From: Deltaproteobacteria bacterium
GTDB lineage: Bacteria > Desulfobacterota_B > Binatia > UBA9968
Direction: 5' to 3'
DNA length: 19,117 nt
NCBI GenBank assembly: GCA_016193385.1
Contig: JACPSF010000326.1
Location: 1-19,117 of the forward strand
In this document: positions 1 through 10,201 of the stretch, piece by piece
How the letters are laid out: the number at the start of each line of letters is the position of its first letter
Position numbering within the stretch: the first letter of the stretch is position 1
Program-made: the position numbers and the translations under genes
The notes under the pieces: model-generated
What the model was told of the DNA's origin: nothing
Database searches by the model: none
What the model saw: only the letters and a program-made list of their open reading frames with translations

Positions 1-216
1 AGAGAGCGGCGCGCCAAGGTCATTCACGCGGATGGAGAGTTTCAGGCCTCGCAGAAGCTGGCGGACGCAGCCGAGGTCATAGGGAAACAACCCATGGCCC
101 TGCATCTCAGATTCCTGCAAAGTCTAGTTGAGGTATCCGCGGAGAAGAACTCTACGATTATCTTTCCAGTGCCCATCGACCTGTTGGCACCCTTTCTCAA
201 GAAGAGTGAAACCTAG
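1..216 (+). CDS. Slipin/stomatin-like SPFH protein, C-terminal fragment (5' end outside window)
   Basis: The frame is open from the first base to a TAG at 214-216 and gives 71 residues. It begins [20 protein letters not shown], continues with [20 protein letters not shown], and ends in a short hydrophobic tail ([13 protein letters not shown]). The pattern of charged A/E/R-rich helix, 'A.GE..AS.KL..AA', 'LR.LQ.L.E.S.EKNSTI.FP.P.DL' is characteristic of the C-terminal part of bacterial slipins (stomatin family). These form ring-shaped membrane scaffolds and often sit next to an NfeD protease gene. The membrane anchor and SPFH core lie upstream of the window, so neither an NfeD partner nor the start can be assessed. 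Family assignment is from recognised sequence pattern only. Confidence 0.8.
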   Translation, partial: RERRAKVIHADGEFQASQKLADAAEVIGKQPMALHLRFLQSLVEVSAEKNSTIIFPVPIDLLAPFLKKSET

Positions 217-239
217 GGTCGCAGAGCCACGAGCCCTAA

Positions 240-370
240 CAGGCTGCGGAAAAAGTGATTTTCATGCTTCGAGAGCCTCAGCATGAACGGAAAATCATCA
301 ATGATTTCGAAGGGGCCTCCGTTCGCCCTGAGTTCGTCGAAGGGTGAACAGGGGGTTTTTCCGCAACCTG
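240..370. mobile_element. 131-bp MITE-like non-autonomous element with 15-bp terminal inverted repeats and 4-bp target duplication
   Basis: The element starts CAGGCTGCGGAAAAA and ends TTTTTCCGCAACCTG, so the termini are inverted repeats with one mismatch in 15. It is flanked by CTAA at 236-239 and CTAA at 371-374. The related sequence at 4439-4578 carries the same flanks joined by a single CTAA, so it is an empty site that defines both ends. Inside are further dyads: 256-268 against 280-297 (imperfect), the perfect AAATCAT-CA-ATGATTT at 292-307, and TTCGCCCT/AGGGTGAA around 310-340. There is no coding capacity. A 4-bp YTAR-type duplication is recalled for some IS5- and IS701-type elements, but the parent transposase is not in the window. 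Confidence 0.85.
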
Positions 371-497
371 CTAAACGGCGGCATATTGAAGAGCGGCTTG
401 TGGCAGCGTTAGACGAAACGCGGTTCCCTTGCCGGGTTCGCTCGTGTAGGTGAGGTTCCCCCCATGGGCCGCTACGATCTGTCGGACAACCACCAGT
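371..497. repeat. Direct repeat copy A (3' end of the histidine kinase gene)
   Basis: These 127 bases reappear at 4452-4578 with two mismatches (427 C/T and 479 C/T). The match stops abruptly at 497. On the other side it continues, across the MITE, into AGAGCCACGAGCCCTAA at 223-239. This copy lies in the intact kinase gene and is presumably the source. Confidence 0.9.
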
Positions 498-2977
498 CCA
501 AGTCCGCTTCCGGAACTCTTCGTGGTAGTAAACGGCTCAAAGATGTCGACCCCAGACGGGATGCCAACTCCCGTGTCCCCGATCTCCAAAACGACATCCG
601 CCCCGGAGCTGTAGGCATTGAGTGTGAGTGTGCCGCCTTGGGGCATCGCTTCGACCGAGTTCTTGCACAGATTCCACAGCGCTTGCTTTAGCTTGTCCCG
701 GTCCGCTTGGACCAAGGGAAGATCCGCGGGAAAGTCTTGCTCCACTAGAATGCCTCCGGCGGCGTAGTTTTCCGCCTCCATCGCAAAAATCTCCCCGGCA
801 ACCATCGCGAGGCTCGTAAGTTGAAAATTATACTGCTCGCGGCGGGAAAGAGATCGGAACTCGTTGAGCAGATGAGTCAGGCGGCTGATCTCATCCCTGA
901 GGCGGCGCAAGGTGGATTGAACCGCCTGGTCTGAATAGCACGGCTGCCCCGCCAGGTGCCGCTCCAGGCGTTGCGCGGTCAAGAACATGCCGTTGAGGGG
1001 ATTTCCGACCTCGTGGGCGAATTTTGCGGCCGTGGCCCCGATCGCCGCCAGGCGGCTGCCCTCGATAAATTGCTCCTGGAGCCGAGCCTTTTCAGAGACA
1101 TCTCGGATGAAAGCGGCATAATGGACCTCTTCACTTTCGTCGCTCGTGACTTCTGTGATCGAAAGCTCGATAGGGAAGAGCTCGCCATTCTTGCGTCGTG
1201 CCTCCACCGTGAGGATACGGCCGATGGCGCGCCGCTCGCCGGTCTGTTCGTACGGAGCAAGATAGTTATCATGTTCACTTGCGTAGGGCTCGGCCATCAG
1301 GAGGTTGACTTTTTGTCCTTGGATTTCGGCCTTGGTATAGCCAAAGATTCGCTCAGCGGACGGATTAAACAGAACGACGCGACCCTGCCGATCGATCGAG
1401 ATGACCGCGTCCTGGGTGGTATCGATGAGGCTTTGCAGCCAGGCTTCAGCTCTCGTGCGCTCGATCAGGGAGGCCACGTGATTAGCCAACTCGGTCGCCA
1501 TTTCGATAAAGCCGTCATCGATGCGGATCACTTCAAGGCTCGCCAGACTTAACACTCCGATAACTCCTTTGCTGTCCCTCATCGGAACGCAAACAAAAGT
1601 CCGACAAACGTGCTCCCGCAGAACCTTATGGGCGTACTCGGGCCTCTCCCAAGCACCCGTTTCAACCATAGGCAGGCCGGATCGGGCCACAATCCCTGAG
1701 AGCGTCTCGTCCACAGGCACCTCCAAGATGCGCTCACCGGGGGGCAAAGGAATACCCTTGATCCCCTTGAACAACATCTTTTGTCGTGCCTTGTCATAGA
1801 GTTCGATCGCCACTTCAGGAAAGGCGGTAGCAGCGCTAATCTCTTCAACGATCGCTGGGAATGCTGTCTCAAGGGAGTGAGCGCTGAGAGTGATCTCAGA
1901 GATTCTGTGCAGGGTAAGCAGCTCCCGATGGCGTCTGGCAACTTCGTCTTCAACCCGCTTGCGCTCGACAATCTCAGCATTCAATGCTTCATTGGCTTCT
2001 GTCAGCTCCTGGGTTCGTTCCTCAACCCCGATCTCCAGCTCATCGCGCGCTCGACACAGCGCCTCCTCCGCCCGCTCACGCTCGGTGATCTCCTGTTGTA
2101 ACCCTTTGTTGGCTTTTCTGAGTTCGGCTGTCCGCTCGTGCACGAGCTCTTCAAGTTGATCGCGGTGGCTCCTCAGTTCCTCCTCCGCCTTTTTGCGCTC
2201 TACCAGAGCGATTCGAAGATTAGAAACCTTCTGCTGATGCTCATAAATCACAAACCCCAGGGCTAATACGTAGGAAGCCAAGCGGAGCAAATGCCAAAAC
2301 CACCACGTGTTGTCCCACAGCTCAGAGAGCGGGAACATCAGGTTTGCCAGCCCGAACAATGTAGCCATACAGGCAAACAGGCAAATCTCCGGCCTGCCGA
2401 TGCGGCCAAAATCGATCAGCAATCGCGTCGCGGCAGACATGAAGAACAGGGCGGACAAAAGGTTGATTGTGTAGGCGGTGGTGGTGAATGCCCCGGCTTC
2501 CACCATTATCGGTAATGTCTCTCTAGCCTCCAACGTCCAAATTCCAAAGAACATTACCCCGATCACAACAGCCCATGGCGCCCACCTCATCCAGACTGCA
2601 TCTCTCTCGGATGCACGCCAGGGTACCCAGACCAGTGCGAACCAAAACGCACCGACGAGACCGGCCACGCTGCGCAGCAAGACGAAACCATGCCCTGGCA
2701 AGGATGCCGCATGGAAGAAATCGAGCAGGCCCATGCCGAGAAATCCCATGGCGAGCAGGAAAAATTTTCCGCCATACTCCTCCCGCCTCTTTAGCATCAG
2801 AAGAATCGCCATAAGTATGGCTGCCAGCCCCCCAATGGCTTCCACGGCGGCGTGCAACGGCTCGTTAACCAGGAACCAGTCGGTCCCCAAGGCCTTCAGG
2901 GTAAGAACAAGCAAAACTAATCCAACGGCTATCCCTGCCAGGAGGAGACACAGCTGTCGCCGTTCAATTCTCATCAT
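371..2977 (-). CDS. Membrane-bound hybrid-free sensor histidine kinase (7TM-like sensor, GAF, PAS, HisKA, HATPase)
   Basis: The protein has 868 residues. Residues 1-245 form about seven hydrophobic segments and resemble a MASE-type integral sensory domain (LLDFFHA, LANLMFPL). Residues 250-350 are a long charged coiled coil (three VERKKAEEEL/ERTAELRKAN-type heptad blocks). A GAF domain follows at about 352-505 and a PAS domain at about 512-628 (NPSAERIFGYTKAEI). The dimerisation helix contains AKFAHEVGNPLNG, with phosphoacceptor His655. The C-terminal ATPase shows the N box (LCKNSVEAM), EIGDTGVGIP, and SGSGLGLVVVRQIVAAHGG. There is no receiver domain and no adjacent response regulator, so it is an orphan kinase by position. 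The ATG at 2977 has an AGGAG about 8 bases upstream; a second ATG directly follows (MM), so the start could be three bases later. The stop codon TAG is the site of the MITE insertion, whose target duplication regenerated it. Signal and partner are unknown. Confidence 0.93.
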   Translation of the reverse strand: MMRIERRQLCLLLAGIAVGLVLLVLTLKALGTDWFLVNEPLHAAVEAIGGLAAILMAILLMLKRREEYGGKFFLLAMGFLGMGLLDFFHAASLPGHGFVLLRSVAGLVGAFWFALVWVPWRASERDAVWMRWAPWAVVIGVMFFGIWTLEARETLPIMVEAGAFTTTAYTINLLSALFFMSAATRLLIDFGRIGRPEICLFACMATLFGLANLMFPLSELWDNTWWFWHLLRLASYVLALGFVIYEHQQKVSNLRIALVERKKAEEELRSHRDQLEELVHERTAELRKANKGLQQEITERERAEEALCRARDELEIGVEERTQELTEANEALNAEIVERKRVEDEVARRHRELLTLHRISEITLSAHSLETAFPAIVEEISAATAFPEVAIELYDKARQKMLFKGIKGIPLPPGERILEVPVDETLSGIVARSGLPMVETGAWERPEYAHKVLREHVCRTFVCVPMRDSKGVIGVLSLASLEVIRIDDGFIEMATELANHVASLIERTRAEAWLQSLIDTTQDAVISIDRQGRVVLFNPSAERIFGYTKAEIQGQKVNLLMAEPYASEHDNYLAPYEQTGERRAIGRILTVEARRKNGELFPIELSITEVTSDESEEVHYAAFIRDVSEKARLQEQFIEGSRLAAIGATAAKFAHEVGNPLNGMFLTAQRLERHLAGQPCYSDQAVQSTLRRLRDEISRLTHLLNEFRSLSRREQYNFQLTSLAMVAGEIFAMEAENYAAGGILVEQDFPADLPLVQADRDKLKQALWNLCKNSVEAMPQGGTLTLNAYSSGADVVLEIGDTGVGIPSGVDIFEPFTTTKSSGSGLGLVVVRQIVAAHGGNLTYTSEPGKGTAFRLTLPQAALQYAAV

Positions 2978-3340
2978 TTTGTGCTCCTGATGGGGAACCT
3001 ACCTGCGCAGCACCTTCTCAGCCCGCTTGCACTTGGCATGTCATTCACCGGAGTTTGACGAACGGATCGCCGCGGAGGACGTCGCAAGTGACAGCCTCGT
3101 GACGGTCCCCGCCCTTTACAACCTCGCATCGCGCTGGCAGCACTATCGAAGATGAGGGAGGCTTCTATTTGGTACTGACCCCGTATAGCAAACTGGCTCG
3201 ATTTCTGTCAATGATTGATGAAACTTTATGAAGTCGGGAGGTACCATACTTGCATTCGCATCCTCGCCATTTTTACCCTTCTCTGTTCGCAGCCCTGAGA
3301 AACTCAAGCCTGGGTTTCAGACAGAACTATCGGAATTTTT
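2978..3340. other. Long intergenic region between divergent kinase and usp genes, with a possible gene relic
   Basis: No confident gene lies here. Bases 2991-3155 read open on the plus strand for 54 codons with no ATG. The reading ends in ERIAAEDVASDSLVTVPALY followed by NLASRWQHYRR and a stop, which looks more protein-like than random and may be the tail of a decayed gene; I do not recognise it. Further right are a perfect dyad TCAATGATTGA (3208-3218) and the half-sites CTTCTC (3278-3283) and GAGAAA (3297-3302), which may serve the usp promoter. The open frame at 3228-3437 has no family resemblance and spans the promoter, so I do not call it. Confidence 0.5.
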
Positions 3341-3356
3341 TGGCACGGGCCTTGCT
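3341..3356 (+). promoter_or_regulatory. Sigma-54 (-24/-12) promoter of the universal stress gene
   Basis: TGGCACGGGCCTTGCT is an exact match to the recalled consensus TGGCACG-N4-TTGCW. The GG/GC spacing is correct. The predicted start is near 3367, giving a leader of about 133 nt before the usp ATG. Possible activator half-sites CTTCTC and GAGAAA occur at 3278-3302, centred about 77 bases upstream of the start. Their spacing differs from the 18-bp palindrome at the other sigma-54 promoters here. Confidence 0.85.
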
Positions 3357-3499
3357 CCTAGTGTACCTAGAAAGACCAGGGGGTTTTGCTATCGAAAAAT
3401 CAGCTACGCGCTCAAGATGACATCCCTATGGCTCTAAGCCCAAGCAGCGGTGTAAATGTTACCTGAGAGCTATGGTGACCCGCTTAAAGGAGAGGAGCG

Positions 3500-3937
3500 A
3501 TGAGTTTTCGACGCGTCCTTATCGCACTCGATCAGAGCGCTATCGCGACGCACGCGATGGATGTCGGGGTGGATCTGGCGAAAGCATTGGGTGCCCAGAT
3601 CGGTTTGGTTCATGTCGTCGACCGCAAGTTAGCGAGCGCGCCGGAGGGAGGTATGCCGCCCTCCGTCGTTCTTGATGACCTTCGTCAGGAGGGACGACGG
3701 CTTTTGAAAGCCGCCTCGCTTCGAATTGGAGGTGATTCCCCACCTTGGGAATATCTCGTAGAAGGGAGTCCGAGCCGGGAGATCATCAAAGCCGCCACGG
3801 AGTGGAAGGCGGATCTGATCGTCTTGGGGACCCATGGCCGATCCGGGATTTCTCGGGCATTGCTCGGCAGCACGGCCGAAGGGGTCCTCCGGCATTCGCA
3901 CATTCCCGTCCTGATCGTGAGAGCCGCCTCTCAATGA
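3500..3937 (+). CDS. Universal stress protein, UspA family
   Basis: This 145-residue single-domain protein has the usual family size. It begins MSFRRVLIALDQS, the first beta strand with the acidic residue at the nucleotide pocket. Its C-terminal third carries GTHGRSGISRALLGSTAEGV, which fits the ATP-binding G-x2-G-x9-G(S/T) motif, followed by the strand HIPVLIVRA. It is therefore probably an ATP-binding Usp of the MJ0577 type rather than an E. coli UspA-like non-binder. It is cytoplasmic and likely homodimeric. The ATG is preceded by a strong purine-rich site (AAAGGAGAGGAG). The gene stands alone behind a sigma-54 promoter. The exact stress role is not predictable from sequence. Confidence 0.95.
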   Translation: MSFRRVLIALDQSAIATHAMDVGVDLAKALGAQIGLVHVVDRKLASAPEGGMPPSVVLDDLRQEGRRLLKAASLRIGGDSPPWEYLVEGSPSREIIKAATEWKADLIVLGTHGRSGISRALLGSTAEGVLRHSHIPVLIVRAASQ

Positions 3938-4054
3938 ATTGAACCTCGGAGTATAGGCAATGACCAACAAAGCTTCACCGCAAGAGCAGGCCCTGCGTCT
4001 CTCCATGCGGATGCGCCATGATCAGCAAAAGACTTCGTATTCCTAAACCGTAAG

Positions 4055-4455
4055 ATGATACCGTCTAAGCTACATTTTTTCCCCTTGCGTTACCCTTCAT
4101 CCTCTTCCTGTTCCTGCTCATTGGCGTGCTGATCGCCCTGATCGAGATCGGCATCATCAAGTACGCCTACGAAAAGATCGGGATTAACCCGCGGTACGTG
4201 TTTGCTTTATTGCTGCTTTCGCTTTTGGGAAGCTATGTGAATATTCCGGTCGCGGAGCTGCCTGCGGAGCGGGTTCTTTCAGGCGAGGAAATTATCTTTT
4301 TCGGGATGCGATATGTCATTCCCTTAGTCGAAGAGTGGCCACGGACGGCACCCGAGGTCACCGTCGCGCCCCACGCAGACGGATCCCATGTTATGGCGGC
4401 TGCGCGCCGGTCACTGGCCAGAGCACGCTATAAGTTAGAGAGCCACGAGCCCTAA
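4055..4455 (+). pseudogene. DUF1614 membrane protein, frameshifted and truncated
   Basis: An ATG at 4055 starts MIPSKLHFFPL. The DUF1614-like hydrophobic sequence then continues only in another frame: PLALPFILFLFLLIGVLIAL, followed by IEIGIIKYAYEKIGINPRYV. The shift falls at the TTTTTTCCCC run (4075-4084), where one extra T would restore one frame. Similarity as I recall it holds to ...RYVIPLVEEWPRT (about 4347). The expected second half (conserved glycine-rich membrane segment) is missing and is replaced by about 90 bases of unrelated reading. The stop at 4453-4455 lies inside the duplicated kinase-tail block. A GTG at 4126 could start a 109-residue product, but it would lack the first membrane helix. 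A 28-codon open frame at 3960-4046 lies just upstream and is not recognised. Sequencing error could explain the frameshift but not the truncated end. Confidence 0.75.
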
Positions 4456-4578
4456 ACGGCGGCATATTGAAGAGCGGCTTGTGGCAGCGTTAGACGAAAC
4501 GCGGTTCTCTTGCCGGGTTCGCTCGTGTAGGTGAGGTTCCCCCCATGGGCCGCTACGATTTGTCGGACAACCACCAGT
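4439..4578. repeat. Direct repeat copy B: stray kinase gene tail with uninterrupted MITE target site
   Basis: Bases 4452-4578 match 371-497 with two differences, and 4439-4455 match 223-239. Read on the minus strand it encodes the last 42 codons of the kinase (from LVVVRQIVAAHGG to the TAG), with one Gly-to-Arg change and one silent change, and no upstream part. It is a non-functional relic. It keeps a single CTAA where copy A has CTAA-element-CTAA, so the duplication preceded the MITE insertion or was copied from an allele without it. The sequence from 4579 to 4690 holds nothing recognisable. Confidence 0.9.
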
Positions 4579-4690
4579 AAGAATAGCGAGTGGCTCAAGG
4601 TTTTCTAAATCGATCTCTACGGTCGCGAAACCCCAAAAGGTCCGGCCCTTATATTATTCCGAATGTTGGGTCGTCAAACTCCCCAGCCCG

Positions 4691-7465
<2,775 letters not shown>

Positions 7466-7475
7466 GAGGTTCCCC

Positions 7476-10169
7476 TCAGGTCACGAGCTTTTCGATCCGC
7501 ACGGCGCAGGCCTTGAACTCCGGGGTTTCCGTTATCGGATCATAGACGTCGGTCGTGAGCAAGTTGGTAAGCGTCTCTTGAGGGAAGTGAAAGCTTAAAA
7601 AGACGACGCCCTTTGGCGAGCGGTCGGTCACCTGCACCTGGACCCGCACGCGCCCGCGTCTGGAGATGACCTCCACCTCCTCCCCGTCCGCGAGCGCAAA
7701 TTCTCCGGCGTCCTCGGGACTGATCTCGAGCCATTCGTTCGACACGAGCGCGTCAAATCCCGTCGCCCGGCCAGTCTGCGTTCCCGTATGGTAGGTGGAG
7801 CGGCGCCTTCCCGTCGTGAGCACGAGCGGATAGCCCTCGTCGGGTGGCTCCGCCATGGGCACCTGCGGCACCATCTGAAAAACTCCCCTTTCGTTTACGA
7901 AAGTTTCCTTGTGGAGATAAGGCGTTCCCGGATGGTCTGCGGTCGGGCACGGCCATTGGATGCCGTGAAATTCAATCCGGTCGTAGTTAATCCCGGAAAG
8001 AATCGGCGTATTGCGGGCCAGCTCGTCCCAGATCTCGGAGGGATGCGGGTAGCTCATCGGATAGCCAAGGCGGGTGGCAAGCTCGGAGAGAATGACCCAA
8101 TCGGGCTTGGCCTGGCCCGGAGGCTCCACGGCCTTACGCACGCGCTGGACGCGGCGTTCCGTGTTGGTGAAGGTCCCATCCGCCTCGGCAAAAGAAGCTG
8201 CCGGAAGCACAACATCGGCCATTTGAGCGGTCTCAGTCAAAAAGATGTCCTGGACCACCAGAAACTCAAGCGCTTCCAGAGCACGCCGAGTCTTGCCCAC
8301 GTTGGCGTCAGATACTGCGGTGTTCTCGCCCATGATGTAGACCGCGCGGATGTTGCCTTTAAGAATTTCGTCGATCGCCGCAACTTTGGTGATTCCCGGA
8401 TCAGGGTCGAGCTTGACGCCCCACTCCCTCTCCCAGCCAAGCCTCATCTCATCCACGCCGGTCCGCTGGTAGCCGGGAAGGTAGTCCGGCAGACAGCCCA
8501 CATCGCCGGCTCCCTGGACGTTGTTCTGGCCTCTCAGCGGGTTGACCCCCGCATTGGGAACACCGAAGTTGCCGCAGAGAAGCGAGAGATTGGCGAGGGA
8601 CTGGACGTTATGAACGCCGCAGGAGTGCTCCGTAATGCCCAAGGTGTAGAGGATCGCAGCTCGATCGGCGCCAGCGTATTCCCGCGCCGCCGCTGCGATC
8701 TCCTCGGCGGGAACTCCGGTGATCCCAGCCGCATAGTCAGGGGTGTAAGCTTTCAGAAACTCTCTCAGCTCAACGAATCCTTTTGTGCGCTCGGTAACGT
8801 ACTTCCGGTCGTACAGCCCTTCCTCGATAATCACATGGGCCATCGCGTTGTAGAGCGCGATATCGGTTCCCACCCGAAGGCGAAGCCAGCGGTGAGCGAA
8901 CTGGACGAGCTCGATTCCGCGCGGATCGGCCACAATCAGCTTGGCGCCCTTGGACACGGCTTTCTTAACCCTCAGGGCTATGACCGGGTGGGCTTCCGTC
9001 GTGTTCGTCCCCGCGGCAAAAATCAGCGGCGCATCCGCCAGCTCGGCGATGGAGTTGCTCATCGCTCCCCGCCCGATCATGACCGCCAGACCGGCGACCG
9101 TGGGCGCGTGTCAGGTACGCGCGCAGTTGTCGATGTTGTTGGTGCCAATGACCGCCCGGGCGAATTTCTGCATCAGGTAGTTGCTTTCGCTTGTCCCCCG
9201 GGAGGAGCTCCAAAACACAAAGGCTCCGGGACCGGACTCCTGCTTGATCTCGGCGAACTTTCGAGCGATCAGGTCATAGGCCTCATCCCACGAGGCCTCG
9301 GTGAGTTTACCGTTGCGCCGGATCAGGGGAGCGGTCAGCCGGTCCGGGCTGTGGACGAAATCGAGACCAAATTGGCCTTTGACACAGAGGGACCCCTGGT
9401 TGACCGGCGCGGTCCAATCCGGGGTGACGCCGATCACTTTCCCCCGCGCTACGTGGAGACTGATGCCGCAGCCGGTGCCGCAGAAGGGACAAACGGATCT
9501 CACCTTGGTGACCTCTTCCACCCTGGCCTTGCCCAGCATCTTTTTGTCCCGCAGGGCGCCGGTCGGACAGGTCTGGATGCACTGACCGCAGAAAGTGCAT
9601 GGACTCTCTAAGAGCGCGCCGTCGAAGGGGGCGGCAATCCGAGTGTGAAATCCCCGAGCGGCCGGCACGATGGCATGGGCCTGCTCCACTTCAGCGCATA
9701 CCCGGGTGCAGCGGTAGCAGTAGATACAGCGCTCATAGTCTCGCAAAATAAATGGATTGGCATCCGCCAGACTCGCGCCACTCCTCGCCCCGGAAAAATT
9801 TCCCTCTCCTACCCCGAGCTCTTTGGCGACCCGATGCAGTTCACAGGGTCCAAGCTCCAGACATTGGGGACAATCTCCCGAGGGATTTTCCGACAGGAGG
9901 AGAGCCACAATCGTTTGCCGCCACCTTATCAGATCCGGATCACGCGTGGTCACCTCCATCCCGGGCTCGACGATTTGAGCGCAGGCCGCAACGGGCAGAC
10001 GCCTGCCCTTGACGTTGACCACGCAGAGACGGCAGCTAGCCGAAGGACGCAGGCGCGGATCATAGCAGAGTGTAGGTATCGCTATTCCCACGCGCCGGGC
10101 AGCCTCCAAGACGGACTCTCCGCCGATAAAGTCGACGCGCTTACCGTCAATTAAAACCGCTTCGTTCAT
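7476..10169 (-). CDS. fdhA: Selenocysteine-containing formate dehydrogenase, catalytic (molybdenum/tungsten) subunit
   Basis: The gene reads through an in-frame TGA at 9113-9111 to give 897 residues with selenocysteine at 353. Surrounding residues NNIDNCART-Sec-HAPTVAG match the Sec site of E. coli FdhF, with the invariant His directly after. The domain order is an N-terminal [2Fe-2S] (Cys35, 46, 49, 63), a NuoG-type cluster (Cys100, 103, 109), two ferredoxin clusters (Cys148/151/154/158 and 191/194/197/201), a [4Fe-4S] (Cys227, 230, 234, 262), and then bis-MGD domains to the end. In the NuoG-type site the usual fourth ligand His appears as Pro96. There is no Tat signal, so it should act in the cytoplasm, passing electrons to the NuoE/F-type partner encoded 32 bases upstream (NAD-linked formate oxidation or CO2 reduction). 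The ATG at 9080 is internal, not a separate gene. The host must make Sec tRNA and SelB; those genes are not in view. Confidence 0.95.
9081..9113 (-). promoter_or_regulatory. Bacterial SECIS element for Sec353 of fdhA
   Basis: Reading the minus strand, the TGA (9113-9111) is followed by 11 nt and then a 7-bp stem: GGTCGCC (9099-9093) pairs with GGCGGTC (9087-9081), with two G-U pairs. The stem closes a GGTCT loop (9092-9088). The 11-nt distance and the GGUCU apex match what I recall of the E. coli fdhF SECIS bound by SelB. It lies within the reading frame, as in other bacteria. Pairing was done by eye. Confidence 0.88.
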
Positions 10170-10201
10170 CGCTCAGCTCTATATTTTCCCCGTCGCTGCC
10201 T

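Noticed and set aside
956..1552. 198-codon plus-strand open frame inside the kinase gene
   Set aside because: Antisense to the PAS/HisKA region of a clearly coding gene; no recognisable domain.
3228..3437. 69-codon plus-strand gene upstream of usp
   Set aside because: No ribosome site or family resemblance, and it contains the sigma-54 promoter at 3341-3356.
7476..9080. A separate molybdopterin oxidoreductase gene starting at 9080
   Set aside because: The upstream frame continues through a Sec-context TGA into this one, and the Met at 9080 lies inside the conserved active-site loop; this is one gene.
7788..9611. 607-codon open frame on the plus strand
   Set aside because: Antisense to fdhA across its Sec site; no domain and no ribosome site. 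The minus-strand protein has complete cofactor motifs.
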